A stretch of DNA of 64,000 nt from Poriferisodalis sp965215815 (lineage in GTDB: Bacteria; Actinomycetota; Acidimicrobiia; Acidimicrobiales; Poriferisodalaceae), in the NCBI RefSeq assembly GCF_965215815.1, contig NZ_CBDCEO010000012.1, positions 1,747,026-1,811,025 of the forward strand, written 5' to 3'. This document shows positions 21,900 through 29,079 of the stretch, in pieces; the stretch's first letter is position 1; every line of letters begins with the position of its first letter. Under the pieces are notes generated by a model. That model had not been told where the DNA came from. It ran no database searches and saw only the letters and a list, made by a program, of their open reading frames with translations. The position numbers and the translations under genes are program-made.

Positions 21900-23942
21900 A
21901 TGAGCACAGACGAGAGCGATGAGGGCTACAGGCTCAACATCTCTCGGCTCACGATCGACAAGCTCGGTGTCAGGCTCTACGACCGTGCGTCCGCAGTCGT
22001 AGCCGAGTTGATCGCCAACAGCTACGACGCTGACGCGACTCAGGTGACTGTGAGCCTGCCGATGGGAACTCAGCTCGACAACGCCGACATCGACGGTCAA
22101 CCGTGGGACATCGTGGTCGAAGACGACGGTCACGGAATGAGTCCCGGAGAGGCGCAACTCTTGTTCCTCGATGTCGGCAGCGATCGCCGGACGCGCTCCG
22201 TGAACGGGCCGAGATCGCCTCGATTCGACAGACCAGTGATGGGCCGCAAAGGAATCGGGAAGCTTGCACCATTCGGCATCTGCCGCCAGATCGAGATTCT
22301 CTCGGCGGGCGGCGAACGCATCGATGGCAAGTACCAGGTGAGCCATTTCGTCATGGATTACGACGAGATCATCAAGGACGAGCCGGGCGCCGCCCCGCTG
22401 ACGTCCGGTGAATTCGACCGGACATGGCGAGAAACCAGCGGCACCAAGGTGACACTGCGGCAGTTCCTCCCAAAGCGGGTTCCCCCTGCGGAAGTGTTCC
22501 TCCGCCAGCTTGCGCGCGTGTTCCGCGGCACGACTGGCTTCGAGATTGCGGTACTGAACCTCAGGGAACGTCTCTTCGGGGCACAACCCCTGCCACCATT
22601 CGAGATCGAGGTTGACGAGCAAACACGAGTTCGTCTGGACAATCGCCCCGTGCCGTGCGGAGACAGGGAATTGGCGGTGAGCGGCTGGGTTGCGAAGGCC
22701 AAGAGTGCCTACAAGAACGACGAAGACGTCGGTGTCCGCATCTACGCGAGGAACAAGATCGTTGCCACGACCCGGGACTTCGAACAGAGTTCCGGCTATA
22801 GCGGCGAGTTCGTCATCCGGTCGTACCTCGTGGGCGAGGTAGTGGCCGACTGGCTCGATGTCGACGACCACGACGACCTCATCAGGACTGACCGGCAAGA
22901 CATCCTCTGGAACTCCGAAGAGGGCGAAGCACTCAAGTTGTACGGCCAGCAGTTGGTGAAGGAAGTTGCCCGGTCGGCCATTCCGGTGCACGAGCAGTCG
23001 ATGGCCACGCGCGTACTCGAGAGGTCAAGAGTCAAATCGAGAGCGCGAAATAAATTCAACGACGACGAACTCGTCGATTCTGCCGTCGAGCTCACCACGA
23101 TGCTTGGCAGGTCCGTGTCCGAGGAGAAGCTCAACGACGCGGAGTACCTGGAACGTCTCGTCCAATTCGTACTGTCTGTCGCTCCTCATCACCTGCTCGT
23201 CGAGAGTTTTGCCGATCTCGCACAGCTGACGGGTGGCAACTCTGACGCGCTGGATCGGCTCGTAGAGCTATTCCGACGTACAGAGGTTGCCGCACTCGCC
23301 TCATATGCGCAGGTAGCAAGGGGTCGGATCGAAGCCATTTCGAGTCTCGCAGCCGCCCTTGAGCGAGATCGTTCGGAACCGGTTGACGAATCAAGACTGC
23401 AGGAGATCCTGCGCAGCGCGCCCTGGCTGATCAATCCAGAGTGGGAAGTCATCTCGGACAACCAAACGCTGAGAACTTTCGCTGACCGATATGCCACGCT
23501 GATTCAAGAACGTTGGCCAAGCGACTTGGAGCTGCCTGCGGAGGATTTCCGTCGCCGCCCCGACTTCGTCATGATGGAGACTTCGGGCCAACTCCATTGC
23601 ATCGAGATCAAGCGGCCGCACGCGGGACTCAAGAGAGAAGACTTCACCCGCTTCTACCACTACGTCACGGTCTTCGCTTCCATGCGGGAGCAGGAGCAAG
23701 CCTTGACCGGCCACTGGGCCCGCGGCTGCATATTCCACTTGATCGTTGACCAAATTGATCTTGCCGACAACATGCAAGCCGACTTGCTCCGGCGCTATAT
23801 CGACGAGGGCACTGTGGTTCACTCGACTTGGTTCAACTTGTTGGCGAAGACGAGACGATCCAATGCCGACTTCTTGGAAGCGCGCGAAGCGTCGCTGCAC
23901 TCTGCCAATGAACCCGGATCGCCTAACGGCGAAGGCGCATGA
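21900..23942 (+). CDS. GHKL (MutL/MORC-like) ATPase fused to a PD-(D/E)xK nuclease
   Basis: 680 residues from ATG 21900. The N-terminal GHKL ATPase has the N-box ELIANSYDADA (E36, N40, D43), G1 DDGHGMS (75-81) and G2 GRKGIGK (about 114-120). The C-terminal domain (from about 500) contains ILRSAPWLINPEWEV, RRPDFVMMET and LHCIEIKRP, giving D555, E569 and K571 of a PD-(D/E)xK nuclease like those of Shedu/DUF4263. It sits 1 base upstream of a C5-cytosine methyltransferase. Iyer, Abhiman and Aravind described MutL/MORC-type ATPases in restriction-modification systems with C5 methylases; this pair fits that class, with the nuclease fused to the ATPase. ATP-driven cleavage of unmethylated DNA is the likely role (inference). 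Confidence 0.82.
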   Translation: MSTDESDEGYRLNISRLTIDKLGVRLYDRASAVVAELIANSYDADATQVTVSLPMGTQLDNADIDGQPWDIVVEDDGHGMSPGEAQLLFLDVGSDRRTRSVNGPRSPRFDRPVMGRKGIGKLAPFGICRQIEILSAGGERIDGKYQVSHFVMDYDEIIKDEPGAAPLTSGEFDRTWRETSGTKVTLRQFLPKRVPPAEVFLRQLARVFRGTTGFEIAVLNLRERLFGAQPLPPFEIEVDEQTRVRLDNRPVPCGDRELAVSGWVAKAKSAYKNDEDVGVRIYARNKIVATTRDFEQSSGYSGEFVIRSYLVGEVVADWLDVDDHDDLIRTDRQDILWNSEEGEALKLYGQQLVKEVARSAIPVHEQSMATRVLERSRVKSRARNKFNDDELVDSAVELTTMLGRSVSEEKLNDAEYLERLVQFVLSVAPHHLLVESFADLAQLTGGNSDALDRLVELFRRTEVAALASYAQVARGRIEAISSLAAALERDRSEPVDESRLQEILRSAPWLINPEWEVISDNQTLRTFADRYATLIQERWPSDLELPAEDFRRRPDFVMMETSGQLHCIEIKRPHAGLKREDFTRFYHYVTVFASMREQEQALTGHWARGCIFHLIVDQIDLADNMQADLLRRYIDEGTVVHSTWFNLLAKTRRSNADFLEAREASLHSANEPGSPNGEGA

Positions 23943-23943
23943 G

Positions 23944-25293
23944 ATGAAATCTGCAACGCCGAACGCGGTGAGCCTCTTCTCCAATTGCGGAGCCGGGGAT
24001 GTCGGTTACGCGAAGGCAGACTTCTCCTTCAAGGTCATGGCGGAGATCGAGCAGCGCCGCTTGGCAGTAGCGCTGGCGAATCACCCGGACGCATGCGGGG
24101 TGCCGGGCGATCTTCGGTTCACATGGCGCGAGGTCGTTGAGTCGTTCCGTAGTGACGCAGGTCCGGAGCGGCCAGCGCTGCTCTCGGCGTGCCCGCCGTG
24201 TCAGGGAATGAGCACGGCACGCGGCGGCCGAGGTCGCGAGGAGGACGCCGAAGCGGGCAGTCGTGACGGTCGCAACTTGCTCGTCGAAGTAATTGCCCAA
24301 GTCGCGAACAGACTTCGACCACGAATCGTTGTGGTCGAGAACGTCGCCGCCTTTCTCTCGCGGCTAGTGCTCGATCCTCGGAACGACGAGCCGATCTCGG
24401 CTGCTGTGCTGCTACGGGACTTGCTCGATCCGCACTACGAGTGTTACCCGTTCTTGACCGACTTGGCCGACTACGGCGTTCCGCAACGCCGGGTGCGGGC
24501 CTTCATGACATTCATTCGGAGCGATGAGCCGGCCGTCGCTTCACTTGCCCAATCGGAGTGTGTCCCCTACCCAGTGCCGACCGCCTCGGCTGAGGACGGA
24601 AACTGGACATCCCTCGAAGATGCGCTGTCACAACTGGGCGCGAAGCCACTTGATGCCAAGAGTGAGGACGCTGCGCGCGACCCGTCGCAGCCGATGCACA
24701 CCGTGCCGGTGTGGGGCTCCAATCATCAGTACCGCATGGTTGCTGCGATTCCGCCCAGCTCTGGCGGGCGCGCTTGGGATACGGCGGTGTGCGAAGCCCG
24801 CTGCGATTCCCCAGTCGGTGCAGATGACGCCGTGTGCGCCACCTGTGGCAACCCGCTTCTGAGGCCTGTGGTCTGCGAAACAGACGGCAGCTATCGCCTC
24901 GTCCGAGGTTTCCGCCGGTCGAGCTATTCCCGAATGCGACCCGATGCACCGGCGCCGACCATCACCACGGCAAGCGGACACGTCGGCTCGGACAACACCA
25001 TTCATCCAGTCGAGAACCGCGTCCTGAGCCCCTTGGAATGCGCCCATCTCCAGACGATTCCCGACGATTTCGAATGGGGAGCGGCACTGAACGACTGGGG
25101 CACAACGGCTGTACGAGCGATGATTGGCGAGGCCGTGCCGCCCCGCTTCACCGAGATGCATGGACGCGTACTCGCGGCGCTGCTGGACGGTCGCACCGAA
25201 GGGCTCACATCCGCGAACGATCGCCGTGTGGCGAAAGCCACCCAGCGCATGCAACGCGGCGTGCCCGCTCAGCACTCATCCGCACACGGCTAG
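23944..25293 (+). CDS. DNA (cytosine-5) methyltransferase
   Basis: 449 residues from ATG 23944, one base after the GHKL-nuclease stop. All key motifs are present: I (LFSNCGAGDVGY), IV (SACPPCQGMS, catalytic Cys86), VI (VVVENVAAF), VIII (PQRRVRAF), and X (GEAVPPRF). The target-recognition region contains a possible zinc knuckle (CEARCDSPVG, then CATCGNPL). It protects host DNA from, or marks it for, the adjacent ATPase-nuclease. The recognition site cannot be read from the sequence. The frame is open upstream inside the previous gene, but start choice follows the tight gene junction. Confidence 0.9.
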   Translation: MKSATPNAVSLFSNCGAGDVGYAKADFSFKVMAEIEQRRLAVALANHPDACGVPGDLRFTWREVVESFRSDAGPERPALLSACPPCQGMSTARGGRGREEDAEAGSRDGRNLLVEVIAQVANRLRPRIVVVENVAAFLSRLVLDPRNDEPISAAVLLRDLLDPHYECYPFLTDLADYGVPQRRVRAFMTFIRSDEPAVASLAQSECVPYPVPTASAEDGNWTSLEDALSQLGAKPLDAKSEDAARDPSQPMHTVPVWGSNHQYRMVAAIPPSSGGRAWDTAVCEARCDSPVGADDAVCATCGNPLLRPVVCETDGSYRLVRGFRRSSYSRMRPDAPAPTITTASGHVGSDNTIHPVENRVLSPLECAHLQTIPDDFEWGAALNDWGTTAVRAMIGEAVPPRFTEMHGRVLAALLDGRTEGLTSANDRRVAKATQRMQRGVPAQHSSAHG

Positions 25294-25313
25294 CTACGAC
25301 CGTCCCCGCCTCA

Positions 25314-26777
25314 TCAGTTCGATCGACCGTTGGGCGACTGCGGACTGTGGCGTTGGGTCAGCCCTCGGACATGATTCTTGAACTCAAGATGACGCTCGAT
25401 GATCTGGTCACACGCCTGGGTGCTCAGTCCAAGGGCTTGCAGCAATCCATGCCGCAGCAGCCATTGTGTCGAAACCAGCGCATCGACTTGTCCCTGCACG
25501 CTCATCTGTTCGGTTCGCGCGTGCGCGACGGCCAACCGCGCTTCGTTGAGCACCGATACCAGATCGGGGCACGCCGTTTGGAGGGTCGTGGCGGTCCCGT
25601 CGCAGATGCCCAACACGTCGTCGAACTTCTCACGCATCCGCTTATGTCGGGTCGTCGCGAGTCGCGGGTTGATCACTGCCTCGAACCCTTGGGGGACTTG
25701 CCGCTTCAGGTCCCGCAATACCGTCGCTATCCGCGGTTCCTCAATGACTTTGCCGTCGAATCTGGTGCGGTGGAGGCTCTCGACTCCGTTGAAGGCATAC
25801 AGGAGCGAGTCGTCGAATCTGAAGCCCTCGGTTTTCTCCTGCGAAGCGATAAGCAATGACAGGGTCGTCTCGAACCCGTCGTCGTTGACAGCAGCGAAGT
25901 AGATCGGCAGCAGCTGGTCCCATGTGGTGCCCTGATTGCTCAGTGCCTTCAGGGTCACCAGCATCTCGTGCTGACGCCCGACGATGCTGGGCTCGGCGTT
26001 GAACTGCCTGTTGGCGTCCAGCGGTTGCGGGAACCGTATGTCCAGATATGCGGGTCGATCCGTTGCCGATTTCCCCGCGAGCCGTGCTTTTATGCGTGCC
26101 ACGACGCTGGTTCGCATCATCAACAACGACATCAGATGGCTCAGTGGCCGGGACCATTTGTCTGCAACGGCATGGATTGGCAACGTGTCGACGATTCGGA
26201 TGAGTGCGCCGGGGCTGGCGGACACATGCTCGATCGACGAACTGATGTCTCGGCCCCACCTGATCTCGACTTCTGAGTCGCCTACAAGCGCAGCCTCTGA
26301 GTGTGTTTCCAACGAGATCGACACCTTCTCAGATTCCCAGTCATGCTCTGCGTGGAGCTTCGAAGGATCTGACGCCCAGGCGTCCAAGTCGCTGAAGTAC
26401 ACATCGATTTGGTCGACGAGATCGTCCGGCTTGACCGAGGCGTCGCGTGACTTGACGATCGCGCCTACAGGCCAGACCTGCACTCCGCCGTGCACGCTCG
26501 GGGACTGGTGCAGTGTCCGCGAATGGCGGACACCGAGCAGACTGTAGAAATACCCATCACGGTCGGCGCCCCATACAGTCAATGGCTCGCTTGGGCCGTC
26601 CGCGTCGCCATTCGAAGCGATGGCGTGAATCGATCCGGGCAGCAATGGACCGAGGGTTTCAAGCCGCCAGCCGGTGAAGCCCTCATCGAACAGTGCGCCA
26701 GCCGCGGTGTGTCGCGGCGGGATATACGGGCGCGGATACCGCTTGCGATTATCGACCCACCATTCGCCGTGAATCAC
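25314..26777 (-). CDS. ApeA-like HEPN abortive-infection protein
   Basis: 487 residues from GTG 26777. The start (HGEWWVDN, then AAGALFDEGFTGWRLETLG) resembles the ApeA N-terminal domain, which begins with a GxWW motif and a beta-sheet. The C-terminal helical part carries R414-x4-H419 in NEARLAVAHAR, matching the RxxxxH active site of HEPN ribonucleases. ApeA is a known single-gene antiphage HEPN protein. The gene is convergent with the methyltransferase (20-base gap) and lies between it and hsdS, so it may be cargo of the island. N-terminal similarity is weak; a different HEPN family is possible. Confidence 0.6.
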   Translation of the reverse strand: MIHGEWWVDNRKRYPRPYIPPRHTAAGALFDEGFTGWRLETLGPLLPGSIHAIASNGDADGPSEPLTVWGADRDGYFYSLLGVRHSRTLHQSPSVHGGVQVWPVGAIVKSRDASVKPDDLVDQIDVYFSDLDAWASDPSKLHAEHDWESEKVSISLETHSEAALVGDSEVEIRWGRDISSSIEHVSASPGALIRIVDTLPIHAVADKWSRPLSHLMSLLMMRTSVVARIKARLAGKSATDRPAYLDIRFPQPLDANRQFNAEPSIVGRQHEMLVTLKALSNQGTTWDQLLPIYFAAVNDDGFETTLSLLIASQEKTEGFRFDDSLLYAFNGVESLHRTRFDGKVIEEPRIATVLRDLKRQVPQGFEAVINPRLATTRHKRMREKFDDVLGICDGTATTLQTACPDLVSVLNEARLAVAHARTEQMSVQGQVDALVSTQWLLRHGLLQALGLSTQACDQIIERHLEFKNHVRGLTQRHSPQSPNGRSN

Positions 26778-26942
26778 GTCCGACCACTCCGTTCATAGGC
26801 CGCTCTCGCGAGCGACCGAATCTAGCCATACTGCTGGTCGCAGCGGTGACTGGCCTGTATGACATCCGTCCCCGTCACAGCTGCTGCACCCGGCAGCGGC
26901 CATGCTCTGCCGACGTGATCGGGCGCGCCTCACACCTGAGAG
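26778..26942. other. Spacer between hsdS and the ApeA-like gene
   Basis: 165 bases, too short for a supported gene; presumably carries the ApeA-like promoter. No clear TANNNT-spaced start is visible. Confidence 0.3.
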
Positions 26943-28214
26943 TCAACCCGTCAGGTCCGCGGCCGGCTCGACGTCCGGGCCCTGCGGGAGAAGGTGGCCC
27001 CCGAAAGCAGAAGCGAGGACTGAACGCCGCAGCGCCGCCGTTCTCGCGACTGCTGAACGAATCTGTTCCAAGGTTCTGTCCACGGAATCGAGCGCGGCTC
27101 GAGTCGCCGCCACCAATGCGCCCTGAACCTCCAACGGAGGGACAGGAAACTCGACGGTACGAAAGCGACCGAGCGCAAGGTGGGCAATGTTCGTCGTGAT
27201 ACGCGATTCCTTCATGAATCGCCCCGAGTGCATGTGTCGACGGAATACGAGCAATGCCCACTCCGAAATCACGTCCGGACCTGGAACGAAGCGGATCAGG
27301 CTGTTGGTGAACGCGATATTCGGAGGATCACCACGATAGATCGCGGGACGGCCAAGGAACTCTGGACTCTGACCCTCATTCAGCAGGACATCGCCCACTT
27401 CAAGTCGATACTTGTCGAAGTCGGTCGCGTCAAAGTGCATCTCCATGATGTCTGAAGCGTCGATGCGATCTTCGAAGACATTCGCCACCCGGAGATACGG
27501 CTTCATGTTCGGCCCGCTGTGGTACTTCGGCGACCTCTGTCGTCCGAGACCAGTTTCTCCCGCCTCGTCCACAGTCGTCATCCGCCAGCAGGGCGGCAGT
27601 TCGCTCGGGATCGCTCCGACGAGAATCGACTTGAGGAGTGCTTGGCAGCGCAACTTCGCGGCATCAAGCGAGGCATTGGCGGCGTCGAGGCGGGAGAAGT
27701 GCTCTTCGATGGCGGCAACGATTCGCCCCCGCTGCGTGCGCGGGGCAACTGCGATCGGGAAGCGCATCAATCCCTGCTTGCCGAGGTGGCGGATGTTGAC
27801 TCCGCGGCCTGCCTCGCCGAAGCGCCCGGTCAGAGCCGAGAACAAGCAGAACCAGTAGAGGTAGTCCACATCGACAGCGCGCGCACGCAGCCGCAGCAGG
27901 GTGTTCTGAAAGCAGCAGTCTTCAATCTCGCCCCGCCAGATGGCTGGCTTACCGACCTCATTCGGGCTGCCAGAAGCCTCGTTCAGCAGCATGTCCCCCG
28001 GTTCGAGCCGATAGGTCTCGAAGTCGTTGTCGTCGAAGTTCATCTCCTTCACATCATCCAAGGAGACTCCGTTCCACGTCACATTGGCAGCGCGGAGGTA
28101 CGGGCGCATCTGCCTGCCGTTGTGATGCTGCGGCGAGCGCTGTCGGCCCAACTGAACATCGGCGATGTCACCGAGCGTGGACAGTACCCAGCCGGGTGGG
28201 AGGTCGTCGATCAT
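26943..28214 (-). CDS. hsdS: Type I restriction-modification specificity subunit
   Basis: 423 residues with two target-recognition domains separated by helical conserved regions (first helix around RIVAAIEEHFSRLDAANASL, second around VAATRAALDSVDRTLEQI). The two recognition domains are themselves related: GRQRSPQHHNGRQMRPYLRA in the first and GRQRSPKYHSGPNMKPYLRV in the second, each followed by ANV and a similar M.FD..DF..YRLE.GD.LLNE block. Similar half-domains often give similar half-sites, so the bipartite target may be near-palindromic (inference). It is on the same strand as hsdR and, beyond an 8-kb insertion, hsdM. Confidence 0.9.
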   Translation of the reverse strand: MIDDLPPGWVLSTLGDIADVQLGRQRSPQHHNGRQMRPYLRAANVTWNGVSLDDVKEMNFDDNDFETYRLEPGDMLLNEASGSPNEVGKPAIWRGEIEDCCFQNTLLRLRARAVDVDYLYWFCLFSALTGRFGEAGRGVNIRHLGKQGLMRFPIAVAPRTQRGRIVAAIEEHFSRLDAANASLDAAKLRCQALLKSILVGAIPSELPPCWRMTTVDEAGETGLGRQRSPKYHSGPNMKPYLRVANVFEDRIDASDIMEMHFDATDFDKYRLEVGDVLLNEGQSPEFLGRPAIYRGDPPNIAFTNSLIRFVPGPDVISEWALLVFRRHMHSGRFMKESRITTNIAHLALGRFRTVEFPVPPLEVQGALVAATRAALDSVDRTLEQIRSAVARTAALRRSVLASAFGGHLLPQGPDVEPAADLTG

Positions 28215-28236
28215 GCGGCGTCGACAGCACGGTCGG

Positions 28237-28611
28237 TCATGCGGGGAGCGACTCGATCAGGACGCGGCCGTCGTTGCGAGCCTCGATCCGCAACTCATGG
28301 CCTTCCAGCAAGGACATGCCCACAAGGGGCGTGACCTCTGCAGCGCCTACGGCAACAGCGACGAGCTGACCGTCCCAGACCAGCTCGGCATCGTAGAAGT
28401 CAAAGACTTCTTCGGCACCATTCGCCAATACGACTTTGCTGCGAGCCTTGTGCGGCAGGCCCAAATCGCTCACATGAGCCGGCGGCAGGGTCAGGAACTC
28501 GCTGTAGCCGGTGTCGATGACGGCCTCGATGAGGCGAGACCGTCCTCGGGGACCCTTGACGTCGAAGACAATGGTGGCTTCGAGGCGGGCGTTGACGCGG
28601 CCTTCGATCAC
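28237..28611 (-). CDS. Clan AA aspartic protease (retropepsin-like)
   Basis: 124 residues from GTG 28611. AVIDTGYSEFLTLP carries the single D-T-G active site of retropepsin-like proteases, which act as dimers; the second signature LVGMSLLEGHEL is the expected hydrophobic-Gly motif. The gene overlaps the preceding small gene by GTGA and ends 22 bases before hsdS. This two-gene set is recurrent in bacteria and may be a toxin-antitoxin-like or processing pair, but its substrate is unknown. Its place inside an hsdR-hsdS operon is unusual. Confidence 0.75.
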   Translation of the reverse strand: MIEGRVNARLEATIVFDVKGPRGRSRLIEAVIDTGYSEFLTLPPAHVSDLGLPHKARSKVVLANGAEEVFDFYDAELVWDGQLVAVAVGAAEVTPLVGMSLLEGHELRIEARNDGRVLIESLPA

Positions 28612-28895
28612 TCAGAACTCCGCAGCGGGCGGCCTCCGAGGTTGAACGCAGCCCGATAGCCGACGCGCAGCATCCAGACGTCACATGAATCAGGGTGCCG
28701 CTCGTACAGATCGTCGGTGGCCCCGAGGAAGGTGTCGGCGATAGTCCAGCAGCCGCTGTCGATGTCGATGGCCACGTAGCGGCCGTGCTGGTCTTCGGCA
28801 AGGGCCGGCTTGATGCCACGCTCGTAGATCTCGTGGCCACGGCGGGCCGTTTCTTCCGGTTCGGTATCTGGTGCGCTGCGAACTGCCACGGTCAT
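28608..28895 (-). CDS. Small partner protein of the aspartic protease
   Basis: 95 residues from ATG 28895, chosen because GAGGTG lies directly upstream; a longer frame to 28985 has no such signal. The core GHEIYERGIKPALAEDQHGRYVAIDIDSG followed by a RHPD and RVGYRAAF segment fits a family of small acidic proteins found beside clan AA aspartic proteases. GTGA coupling to the protease gene supports a functional pair. No domain with known activity is recognised; it could be an antitoxin, chaperone or substrate. Confidence 0.6.
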   Translation of the reverse strand: MTVAVRSAPDTEPEETARRGHEIYERGIKPALAEDQHGRYVAIDIDSGCWTIADTFLGATDDLYERHPDSCDVWMLRVGYRAAFNLGGRPLRSSE

Positions 28896-29079
28896 CACCT
28901 CACGTCGCTCACGCCGACAGATCCAGACTAACTCTGGCTTGCTGATCGGCTCCAACCGATTTTCGCCCCTCGCGGGGCGACGCACCCCGGACGCCCTTGC
29001 CAGCCGACTATGCGGCGAGGGCGACCATGAACCCGGTCAGCCTCGGGCATCACTCGCACCGATCATCGCTGACGACCGG

